From CAJPSE01 sp963514535 (GTDB lineage: Bacteria; Synergistota; Synergistia; Synergistales; Aminobacteriaceae): a DNA stretch of 14,949 nt. Location: positions 1-14,949 of the forward strand of contig CAUPUB010000054.1 of assembly GCA_963514535.1 (NCBI GenBank). Direction: 5' to 3'. Position numbers and translations under genes: made by a program. The notes below the pieces were generated by a model. That model was not told the origin of the DNA, did not search any database, and saw only the letters and a list, made by a program, of their open reading frames with translations. Positions 8,362 to 14,949 of the stretch are shown here, one piece after another (the stretch's first letter is position 1; each line of letters starts with the position of its first letter).

Positions 8362-11300
8362 ATGGCTGACGCAGAGGATTTGAAATACGCAGAGGTTCGC
8401 GGCAGGATACTGGATGCGGTGCGCAAAAACCTGATTGGCCCAATGGAGCCGGAGGAGAGCATCCGGGAACGCCCCACGATCACTTATATTACCGGGATGC
8501 TCTACCCGACGGACTCCGCTGAAGTTGATATGGCGGAGGATTATACAGAGCCTGGCTTCCCTGAGGCTGAGGAGCAGCAGGGGGATGGGGAGCTTGAGGC
8601 GCCGATCATTGAGGAAGACGAGTCAGAACCTGTGCAAAAGGGCAGGTTCAAGAAACCATCGTCCCTGGGCATATCCTTCTACGTGGAGGAGAGTGTGAAG
8701 TCGCTCAGGGCGGATGTCTCCTGGGGTATGTATCACCAGGAGAAACGCAGTGTGGAGAAAACCACGTCCAGCGGCGATGTGCAGCAGAAAGAGGAAACCG
8801 TCTACGTTCGCGGGCCCGTGATGGAGAGCGTGGCCCTGAACTCAGGCCAGTCCGGGAAGATCAGGCTCCAGCAGAACAGCCAGGTGTCCCTGTATCTGAT
8901 GCAGCGCAGGCTCAGCAACGGGTATCGTATGATCTCTCTGTACCTCCACAACGATACCGGGAACGGCGGGGAAGAGTATGAGCGCGTCATGTTCCAGGCG
9001 GAGCTGGCCGTCTCCGCCAGCGATGGCAGCCCCGTGTTCGTTCCAGAGTATCTGTGCCGTCAGAAGGAGATTGAAGGGGAATATTATTACAAGAGCAGGC
9101 CGGTATTCGCACGGGGCAGGGGTTGTGCCGCCGTGTGGGAAAAGAACGACGGCGACCGATACGCCAGGACAGTGAAATCCGCCTTCATCCCGGATCACGA
9201 GATATGCGCTGTCAGTCCTGAACTTCATGGAATCCCTGAGAAGGCTTTCTCCATGCGTTCCATGGCAAAACCCGACAGAAAAGAGGAAACGCTTAAAATT
9301 CTCCGCCTGCTCGCCTCTCTTTATGCGGAGTGGATCGAAGGGTTGCGAAAGCGCTCTGCCTCCGACGCATCCATGACCGGAAGCGTCAGTGCAAAAATCA
9401 TCGGGGAGTGCCGCAACGCATTGGCGCGAATCTCTGCCGGAATCGACCTGCTGCAGAACGATGAAAAAGCGTTTCAGGCCTTTCTGTTCATGAATCAGAG
9501 TATGTACCTGCAGCGCAGCATCACGGCCTTCTCACAGAAGTACAGGCAAGCCCACTGCAGCCTTCGGGACTTTGTAAAGAAAGATCACAGCGAGTGGCGT
9601 CCGTTCCAGATCGCTTTCATCCTCCTGAACCTCTATGGAATTATCCACCCGGAATCGGAGGATCGTGAGAACGTGGACCTGCTGTACTTTCCAACGGGCG
9701 GTGGAAAGACGGAGGCCTACCTTGGGCTTATCGCCTTCACGGTCGCTTACAGAAGGCTGACCGCCTCTGATGAGCGGGAATACGAGAAGGACGGCGGCGT
9801 GACTGTGATCATGCGCTACACGCTGCGCCTCCTTACGACGCAGCAGCGCGACAGGCTGTTGAAGCTTGTCGTTGCAATGGACATGATCAGAAAGAAGAAT
9901 CCGGAACAATATGGGGAAAGTGAGATTTCCATCGGCTTCTGGGTTGGAGGCGGCGTTACGCCCAACAAATTCAAGGATTATGTCGATGGCAATGAGTATA
10001 AGAAAAAAGAGTTTATCTGGAAGCTCACGAAACAGGTCATTCGGTGCCCGTACTGCGGGAAAGACATCAAGCCGGAGAATTACAGGATTATTCCCGAGGA
10101 AAAATCCGTCAAAATCCACTGCTCCGACCCAAACTGCTACTTCCATGAGGGGGCTGAAACTCCGCGGCACATCCCGGCATATCTCGTTGATGAAGAGATA
10201 TACGGAAAGTGCCCCACCGTTATCATCTCAACGGTAGACAAATTTGCCCAGCTCCCCTGGAGGAACAATATCGGGCTGCTCTTTGGCAGGTCGGACCGCT
10301 ACTGCCCGCGTTGCGGATACATAGCCCGTGGAGAGGAACACGAGAAGCGGCACAACGCAGCGCGTGGAAGAGCAAGGGTAGATGTGGAGCCATGCAGACC
10401 TTTCTATCCTCCGGAACTCATCATCCAGGATGAGCTGCACCTGATCACTGGGCCACTGGGGACTATCTATGGCGGCTATGAGACGGTTGTCCAGGAGATG
10501 TGCAGCGTGGAGCGCAATGGTCGGAAGATACTGCCCAAGTACATTGCATCGACGGCGACGATCCGGAACGCGGAGGAGCAGATACGCTGTCTTTACTCAC
10601 GAAAACATTTTTCACAGTTTCCTCCGGATGGACTCGACGCCGGGGATTCCTGCTTCATGCGGGAAATTCCCCTTTCAGAAAAGCCGTTCCGGCAGTATGC
10701 GGGGATCTGCGCCAGCGGACAGTCCATGAAGACGACCATCGTCCGGCTGTTTTCCATCATCCTGCATACGGCCTATGACCTGTCACGTGACCCGGAGTAT
10801 GAGGATTACATTGATCCCTATTACACCCTGATAGGATATTTCAACAGCATCCGGGAGCTCGGCGGCGCCAGACGCATGCTCGATGACGACATCGTGAGCC
10901 GGTTGAAACTCCTGGGGAAAAGATATGGGGAGAACGGTCAGCGGTATCTCAACAACTTCTCCGGGGTGAAGGAGATCACTTCCCGCATCCCATCCTGGCA
11001 GATCACCGGCGTTCTGGAAGAACTTGCCATGCCCTACAATAAGGCTCTGCCGCCTGGCAGCCAGAAATGCTATGACGTGGTCATCGCCACAAATATGATC
11101 AGCGTAGGCATGGACGTTGACAGACTTGGAACCATGGCGGTTGTCGGGCAGCCCAAGCAGAACTCAGAGTACATCCAGGCTACAAGTCGCGTAGGGCGGA
11201 AATTTCCCGGGATAATTTTCACCGTATACAACCCATACAGACCGAGGGATCTGTCCAACTATGAGAATTTTGTCGGCATCCACTCCCAGCTGTACCGTTA

Positions 11301-11730
11301 CGTGGAGGGCACAACAGCAACACCCTTTGCAGCAAGGGCAAGGGATCGCTTTCTGCACGCGCTGGTCGTGGCGCTGTGCCGTCTGCAGATGGAGTCTCTG
11401 ACGGAGAACAAGGGGGCGTCAAAAATCCTCGAAACTCCGGAAACTGAGCTACAGCGCATTATAAAACCGATATTGGAACGTGTTGCCATGGTGGCGCCTG
11501 GCGCTACAGGCGACACGGAAAAGGAAATTCAGGATTTTATCGAGATGTGGAAAAGCATTGCAGGATCGGGGAAGCTGCATTATTACCTCGTGACACAACG
11601 TGATGATGAAAGTAGGCGACTGCTCGCTTACTATGGCTATCCCTGTATGATGAATGAGAAACCGACATTGAATTCCATGAGAGATGTTGAGCAGTCATCG
11701 TCCGTGTATTACTGGGAGGCGAACGTATAA
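8362..11730 (+). CDS. drmA: DISARM helicase DrmA
   Basis: This 1122-residue protein is the large helicase of DISARM, which as known from the family works with DrmB in binding and processing invading DNA. Walker A is T-G-G-G-K-T (445-450) and the motif II box is D-E-L-H (690-693), followed by L-I-T-G-P-L-G-T-I-Y. Later come S-T-A-T-I, then V-V-I-A-T-N-M-I-S-V-G-M-D-V and Q-A-T-S-R-V-G-R, a set typical of the DrmA type. Between the first motifs are cysteine pairs C562-x2-C565 with C587-x4-C592, and C648-x2-C651, which look like zinc-binding insertions. Residues about 55-95 are a strongly acidic, poorly conserved-looking stretch. Start: ATG 8362 with AAGGAG at 8349-8354, 11 bases after the res stop. 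The stop shares one base with the drmB start. Identification is firm from the motifs plus the adjacent DUF1998 gene. Confidence 0.93.
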   Translation: MADAEDLKYAEVRGRILDAVRKNLIGPMEPEESIRERPTITYITGMLYPTDSAEVDMAEDYTEPGFPEAEEQQGDGELEAPIIEEDESEPVQKGRFKKPSSLGISFYVEESVKSLRADVSWGMYHQEKRSVEKTTSSGDVQQKEETVYVRGPVMESVALNSGQSGKIRLQQNSQVSLYLMQRRLSNGYRMISLYLHNDTGNGGEEYERVMFQAELAVSASDGSPVFVPEYLCRQKEIEGEYYYKSRPVFARGRGCAAVWEKNDGDRYARTVKSAFIPDHEICAVSPELHGIPEKAFSMRSMAKPDRKEETLKILRLLASLYAEWIEGLRKRSASDASMTGSVSAKIIGECRNALARISAGIDLLQNDEKAFQAFLFMNQSMYLQRSITAFSQKYRQAHCSLRDFVKKDHSEWRPFQIAFILLNLYGIIHPESEDRENVDLLYFPTGGGKTEAYLGLIAFTVAYRRLTASDEREYEKDGGVTVIMRYTLRLLTTQQRDRLLKLVVAMDMIRKKNPEQYGESEISIGFWVGGGVTPNKFKDYVDGNEYKKKEFIWKLTKQVIRCPYCGKDIKPENYRIIPEEKSVKIHCSDPNCYFHEGAETPRHIPAYLVDEEIYGKCPTVIISTVDKFAQLPWRNNIGLLFGRSDRYCPRCGYIARGEEHEKRHNAARGRARVDVEPCRPFYPPELIIQDELHLITGPLGTIYGGYETVVQEMCSVERNGRKILPKYIASTATIRNAEEQIRCLYSRKHFSQFPPDGLDAGDSCFMREIPLSEKPFRQYAGICASGQSMKTTIVRLFSIILHTAYDLSRDPEYEDYIDPYYTLIGYFNSIRELGGARRMLDDDIVSRLKLLGKRYGENGQRYLNNFSGVKEITSRIPSWQITGVLEELAMPYNKALPPGSQKCYDVVIATNMISVGMDVDRLGTMAVVGQPKQNSEYIQATSRVGRKFPGIIFTVYNPYRPRDLSNYENFVGIHSQLYRYVEGTTATPFAARARDRFLHALVVALCRLQMESLTENKGASKILETPETELQRIIKPILERVAMVAPGATGDTEKEIQDFIEMWKSIAGSGKLHYYLVTQRDDESRRLLAYYGYPCMMNEKPTLNSMRDVEQSSSVYYWEANV

Positions 11731-13487
11731 TGCGCAGGAAAAAGCTTGGCGAGATCAGGCCTAATCAACTGATTACCACATACGGTCCGGGCGCTATCTA
11801 TGAGGCTGTCAACGATTCCCTCACCGTTCTGGATATCCGCTACTGGTCGGAGGAGAACAGGGGGAAGGAAATTCACGACTCCCGGCTCGCAAATTTTATG
11901 AGCGTATCGAAGTTCTACATGCCAAAGGCAGGCGGCTATGAGGACATTCCCGTCGTCTCTTTCCCATACTGCCACGTCTGCTCAAAATCATCCTGTGGGC
12001 TGCTGTTTGACATGCGGGAACATTTGAATCTTGAGGACTACCGGGAGAAGCAGGGGCAGGTCCGCTGTCCGCAATGTGGATTCCCGGCCTATCCAGCCAG
12101 GTTTATCGTCATGTGCGGGGACGGGCACATGGATGATTTTCCCTGGAGGTGGTGGGTGCACCATGGAGACACGAGCTGTAAGGAAGCGCTCTCCCTTCGG
12201 TCCACGGGCAGCACATCCTCTCTGGCAGAGCTTATTGTCGAATGTGGGTGCGGCAAAAGAAGGAGCCTTGCCGGTGCCACACAATGGGAAAGTTTTGAGG
12301 GGCTGAAATGCTCCGGAAATCACCCGCACAGACCCGGAGTGCGCAGGGAAAAGTGCGGCAATCGTGTAGTCCCCAGCCAGAGGGGCGCTTCCAACGTCTA
12401 TTTCCCCGTTGTGAAAAGCGCGATCTCCATCCCACCCTGGACGAACCCGATCAACGAGCTGATCAGCGAACATCGGCGTTTCTTGGAAAGCTACATGGAA
12501 GACTTTGGAGAAGAGGGGTTAACGAAAGCCTACGAAAAATTCTTCGCGCCTAAATACACCCGCGCTGAGTTCGACGAGGCATGGGAAAAATGCAGGGAGA
12601 AGATCAGGGAATTTGTCGAGCTGAAGGTGATGGAGTATGCGGCAATCACGCATCACGACGACGTGGCATATCAACACAATGTTCGCCACTTCAAGGCCCG
12701 GGAGGTTCCCATTCAGAAAAGTCTGTTGCCATATTTCTCACGGGTTATCCAGATTGAAAGACTGAGGGAGGTCAGAGTACTCACCGGCTTTATGCGCCTG
12801 GAGTCCCCGGAACCGGACATTGACGAACAGCAGCATATTGTCCCCCTGAAGAGCCATGGTGATGAGAAATGGCTTCCTGCCGTGGAAATAAACGGGGAGG
12901 GCATTTTCATTGAGCTCAACCGTGAAAGAGTTGCCGCATGGTCCAGCAGTCCGATGGTTCAGGGGCGCTCAAAAAAATACATGGATTATTACAGCAAATA
13001 CTGTTCTGACAGGGGCTGGAAAAAACATAAGCCCCGCAATGCGGAGTATGTCCTTCTGCATTCACTGTCTCACATGCTGATAAAGGAAATGGCGATGCAT
13101 TCAGGTTACTCCTCCGCAGCCATGCACGAGCGCATCTACAGCGGGGAGGGCATGTGCGGTCTCCTGATTTACACAGGCGCCCCGGACGCCGAAGGCTCCC
13201 TGGGAGGACTGGTGGAGCTGGGCAGCATGGAGAAATTCATCCCCCTTCTGAAGGGGGCGCTGGAGGACTCTTTGACCTGCACTACGGATCCGGAGTGTTT
13301 CACAAAGGAACCAACAACGGAGCGACTCAGCGGAGCTGCCTGCCATTCATGCACCATGATCGCCGAGACGACCTGTGAGAACGGGAACAGGCTGTTGGAC
13401 AGAGCACTGGTCGTTCCCCTCCCTGAGCATGAGGAGATGGGGTATTTCAGAGAACTCGTGAGAGATCTATGTGGAATCGAAGCATAA
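11730..13487 (+). CDS. drmB: DISARM protein DrmB (DUF1998 family)
   Basis: This 585-residue protein shows the DrmB hallmarks. The N-terminal half has several cysteine pairs that probably bind zinc: C81-x2-C84, C113-x2-C116, C129-G-D-G-H, and a later C-G-C-G. The C-terminal third carries the DUF1998 signature: L-L-H-S-L-S-H-M-L-I (around 441-450), G-L-L-I-Y, and cysteines 517, 523, 538, 541 and 549, ending in C-E-N-G-N-R-L-L-D-R. DUF1998 proteins are found beside, or fused to, helicases of the DrmA type. DrmA and DrmB form a complex in studied DISARM systems. Start: ATG 11730, overlapping the drmA stop in TAATG, with GGGAGG at 11714-11719. The end overlaps drmC by 19 bases. No catalytic motif is evident; a structural or DNA-binding role is likely. 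Confidence 0.93.
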   Translation: MRRKKLGEIRPNQLITTYGPGAIYEAVNDSLTVLDIRYWSEENRGKEIHDSRLANFMSVSKFYMPKAGGYEDIPVVSFPYCHVCSKSSCGLLFDMREHLNLEDYREKQGQVRCPQCGFPAYPARFIVMCGDGHMDDFPWRWWVHHGDTSCKEALSLRSTGSTSSLAELIVECGCGKRRSLAGATQWESFEGLKCSGNHPHRPGVRREKCGNRVVPSQRGASNVYFPVVKSAISIPPWTNPINELISEHRRFLESYMEDFGEEGLTKAYEKFFAPKYTRAEFDEAWEKCREKIREFVELKVMEYAAITHHDDVAYQHNVRHFKAREVPIQKSLLPYFSRVIQIERLREVRVLTGFMRLESPEPDIDEQQHIVPLKSHGDEKWLPAVEINGEGIFIELNRERVAAWSSSPMVQGRSKKYMDYYSKYCSDRGWKKHKPRNAEYVLLHSLSHMLIKEMAMHSGYSSAAMHERIYSGEGMCGLLIYTGAPDAEGSLGGLVELGSMEKFIPLLKGALEDSLTCTTDPECFTKEPTTERLSGAACHSCTMIAETTCENGNRLLDRALVVPLPEHEEMGYFRELVRDLCGIEA

Positions 13488-14173
13488 GAATCGATTACAT
13501 CGCCGGACTTATGGCTGATGTGGCTCATGAATACGACCTCCCAGGTCACGAGTCTGCCTTTGATGGAGTGAAGGCCGAATTGAGCCGTCAATTTCCAGGC
13601 GCATCCCCTGAAGAACTGCTCGACATTCTTGCCCTGTGCCTTACCGTTTATAATCACGCCCGGGGCGGGGAACGGGCGGAGCTGGTTCTTACCGCTTCTG
13701 AGTCTTTCAGGCTGCACGCTCGAAGAACGGCTGCGGTTGTATCGGAGATGATCTCAAACGCCGCAAAAAGCATCACCATGACGGGATATTCCATCTCCGA
13801 TTATCTGGCCGATCTTCTGGACGTCATAATCCGAAAGAGCCAGCAGGGGATCCGCGTCAGACTCTATATAAACGATGTTGACAGACAGAAAGATGTGCTT
13901 GACAGGCTCCTTGCATGGCGCGGAAAGTTTCTTCAGATATATGACTATCAGAAACAGGAAGACGATAAAATGGCCGCGCTTCACGCCAAGCTTATCGTTG
14001 TCGATCGGCTCACGTCGCTGGTCTCGTCGGCCAATCTCTCCTATCATGGGATGCATGGGAACATCGAGATGGGCGTGTTGATGACCTCGGCGGAGAAGGC
14101 GGTCAAAATAGAGGACCTGCTGAATGAACTGGTACGGATGAAAATCTTTGTCCTGCACAGGCAGGACATCTGA
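13469..14173 (+). CDS. drmC: DISARM phospholipase-D-like protein DrmC
   Basis: This 234-residue protein has one phospholipase D (HKD) motif: H172-x-K174-x4-D179, followed by S-S-A-N-L and ending in N-I-E-M-G, the pattern shared with PLD-family nucleases. Single-motif members usually act as dimers, so this may be a nuclease. The N-terminal 85 residues are helical-looking with no recognised domain. It sits directly after drmB, as in DISARM operons, and starts inside the last codons of drmB (overlap 13469-13487), with a purine-rich GTGAGAG just upstream. A later in-frame ATG at 13511 would remove 14 residues and cannot be excluded. In tested DISARM systems DrmC has been reported to be less essential than DrmA and DrmB. 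Family and function are well supported by motif and context; the exact start is less certain. Confidence 0.9.
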   Translation: MWNRSIRIDYIAGLMADVAHEYDLPGHESAFDGVKAELSRQFPGASPEELLDILALCLTVYNHARGGERAELVLTASESFRLHARRTAAVVSEMISNAAKSITMTGYSISDYLADLLDVIIRKSQQGIRVRLYINDVDRQKDVLDRLLAWRGKFLQIYDYQKQEDDKMAALHAKLIVVDRLTSLVSSANLSYHGMHGNIEMGVLMTSAEKAVKIEDLLNELVRMKIFVLHRQDI

Positions 14174-14196
14174 GTATCCGGGATTAAAGGCCTAAC

Positions 14197-14649
14197 ATGA
14201 CGGACACGATCTCTGCGGAGCAGCGAAGCAGGAACATGGCGGCTATTCGTTCCAGGAACACCGGCCCGGAAGTTTATTTCAGGAAACAGCTTTTTGCACA
14301 GGGATTCCGCTATCGTCTTGGAGAAAAGTCTGTGCCGGGACACCCGGATATCTTCCTCCGCCGTTATAACACGGCTGTCTTCATTCACGGATGTTTCTGG
14401 CACCGTCACAGCGGGTGCAGGTATGCCTACACCCCAAAATCCAGGGTGGAGTTCTGGCAGAGGAAGTTCACAGCCAACCTTGAACGGGACCAAATTGTCC
14501 GCGAAGAGTTAAAGGCGGCCGGGATTCGCCGCCTTGTGATCTGGGAGTGTACGGTGAACGCCATGATGAAGGCCCCGGCTTTCTGCGAAGACGTCATCGC
14601 GATGGCTTCCACCTTTCTGAAGTCTGACGCTCAGGAACTGGAATTGTAA
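14197..14649 (+). CDS. vsr: Very short patch repair endonuclease Vsr
   Basis: This 150-residue protein is a Vsr-family DNA mismatch endonuclease, about the usual length. The start R-S-R-N-M-A-A-I-R-S-R-N-T and the core P-G-H-P-D-I-F plus V-F-I-H-G-C-F-W-H-R-H are the family signature. Asp51, His64 and His69 fall at the same numbers as the active-site residues of the E. coli enzyme; Phe67 and Trp68 match its intercalating aromatic residues; Cys66 and His71 match structural zinc ligands, and Cys74 and the cysteine in W-E-C are likely others. Vsr nicks DNA beside the T of a T:G mismatch produced when 5-methylcytosine deaminates. The partner is presumably the cytosine methylase at the other end of the operon. 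Start: ATG 14197 with AAAGG six bases upstream, 23 bases after drmC. Confidence 0.95.
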   Translation: MTDTISAEQRSRNMAAIRSRNTGPEVYFRKQLFAQGFRYRLGEKSVPGHPDIFLRRYNTAVFIHGCFWHRHSGCRYAYTPKSRVEFWQRKFTANLERDQIVREELKAAGIRRLVIWECTVNAMMKAPAFCEDVIAMASTFLKSDAQELEL

Positions 14650-14662
14650 TGATGGCCCTCTC

Positions 14663-14690
14663 CCCCCCACTGTTGCATTTAGAGTGTGCA
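14663..14690. repeat. Right copy of the 25-bp direct repeat, solo insertion-sequence-like end
   Basis: The block 14663-14687 is identical to 115-139 and in the same orientation; one extra C precedes it. It begins 13 bases after the vsr stop codon. Unlike the left copy, it has no transposase gene beside it: the operon lies on its inner side and the slipin gene on its outer side. It therefore looks like a solo end or the scar of a recombination. The outer edge, read on the - strand, is TGCACAC where the left copy has TGTACAC. Confidence 0.6.
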
Positions 14691-14699
14691 TCCAAAGTC

Positions 14700-14777
14700 C
14701 CATTCCGCACCGGCGGGCATGAAAGGCGGTTCCCGCCCCCGCCTTGCCGATGCGGAATGGCGCCGATGCGGAATGGC
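14700..14777. repeat. Inverted and tandem GC-rich repeat cluster between convergent genes
   Basis: The 16-mer GCCGATGCGGAATGGC occurs twice in tandem (14746-14761 and 14762-14777). Its near-exact inverse CCATTCCGCACCGG lies at 14700-14713, with one mismatch over 14 bases. RNA or single-stranded DNA from this stretch could form a long stem with either tandem copy. The location just past two convergent genes is typical of intergenic REP-like repeats or of termination structures. I do not recognise a named repeat family. Confidence 0.6.
14721..14745 (-). terminator. Possible terminator of the slipin gene
   Basis: AAGGCGG (14723-14729) and CCGCCTT (14739-14745) can pair as a 7-bp stem with a nine-base loop. 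On the - strand the stem ends in only a short T stretch (CCTTTC). It lies about 45 bases past the slipin stop. The weak T-run makes this a modest call; the outer inverted repeat (14700-14713 with 14747-14760) could stabilise it. Confidence 0.3.
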
Positions 14778-14791
14778 CCTGAACGGAAATG

Positions 14792-14949
14792 TCAGGCGTC
14801 GCTGCGCGGCGCTTCCGATGGGCGATTGTCCTGGGCGCCGCCGAAGGCCCGTTCGACGAACGGACGCACCAGGTCGATGGGGATGGGGAAGAACGTGGTC
14901 GAGCTCTTCTCGGCGCCGATCTCCCGGATGGTCTGGAGGTAGCGGAGCT
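14792..14949 (-). CDS. Slipin / SPFH (stomatin-like, band 7) protein, C-terminal end only
   Basis: The - strand reads without a stop from the window edge to TGA at 14794-14792, giving the last 51 full codons of a gene that starts outside the window. The peptide contains L-R-Y-L-Q-T-I-R-E-I-G-A-E-K-S-S-T-T, then F-F-P-I-P-I-D-L-V-R-P-F, which closely resembles the C-terminal end of bacterial slipins, where the wording L-R-Y-L-Q-T-L-x-E-I and P-x-P-I-D-L are family hallmarks. These are membrane-anchored SPFH proteins that form membrane-associated oligomers; they are usually paired with an NfeD protein. The last 20 or so residues are a polar tail. This is convergent to vsr and marks the likely chromosomal neighbour of the island. 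Confidence 0.7.
   Translation of the reverse strand, partial: LRYLQTIREIGAEKSSTTFFPIPIDLVRPFVERAFGGAQDNRPSEAPRSDA

Noticed and set aside
14649..14942. A 97-codon + strand open frame after vsr
   Set aside because: It runs through the repeat, the inverted repeat cluster and antisense to the slipin end; it has no homology-like pattern and no ribosome binding site of note.
1..14949. CRISPR arrays, tRNA or rRNA genes
   Set aside because: No regularly spaced repeats and no cloverleaf or rRNA-like segments were noticed on either strand.

Overview
The window holds one complete defence operon, about 14.4 kb long, with all eight genes on the + strand (263-14649). It lies between two direct copies of a short mobile-element-like end sequence. 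The order is: C5-cytosine DNA methyltransferase, SNF2-type helicase (DrmD-like), type III-like N6-adenine methyltransferase (Mod), type III-like restriction helicase-nuclease (Res), DrmA helicase, DrmB (DUF1998 family), DrmC (phospholipase-D-like), and a Vsr mismatch endonuclease. DrmA-DrmB-DrmC are the core of DISARM defence systems, and an SNF2 helicase plus an adenine methylase is the class 1 arrangement. This locus departs from that plan: the adenine methylase is a compact type III Mod, it is coupled to an apparently intact Res with a PD-D/ExK nuclease domain, and the operon is bracketed by a cytosine methyltransferase and its usual repair partner Vsr.

Organism: the genes are moderately to strongly GC-rich, use many GGC, CTG, CGC, CGG and AGG codons, and have clear GGAGG-type ribosome binding sites, so this is a bacterium of medium to high GC content. 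Nothing here fixes the genus. Only the right edge (14792-14949, - strand) looks like ordinary chromosome: it is the C-terminal end of a slipin/SPFH (stomatin-like) gene.

Layout: 1-27 (- strand) is a possible start of an IS30-like transposase running out of the window. 115-142 is the first end-like repeat. 143-262 is an AT-rich leader with a candidate extended -10 promoter. 263-14649 is the operon, whose neighbours overlap or lie at most 23 bp apart. 14663-14690 is the second end-like repeat, 13 bp after the vsr stop. 14697-14790 is a GC-rich inverted/direct repeat cluster between the convergent vsr and slipin genes. The near-perfect fit of the repeats around the operon suggests that it moved as a unit.

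How the parts may work together (inference): the two methyltransferases mark host DNA with m6A and 5mC. Res, DrmD and the DrmA/DrmB complex would recognise and process unmarked incoming DNA, with Res providing an explicit nuclease and DrmC a possible second one. Vsr would repair the T:G mismatches created by deamination of 5mC. The central, specificity-determining part of mod is strikingly AT-rich compared with both of its ends, which points to replacement of the target recognition domain by recombination.
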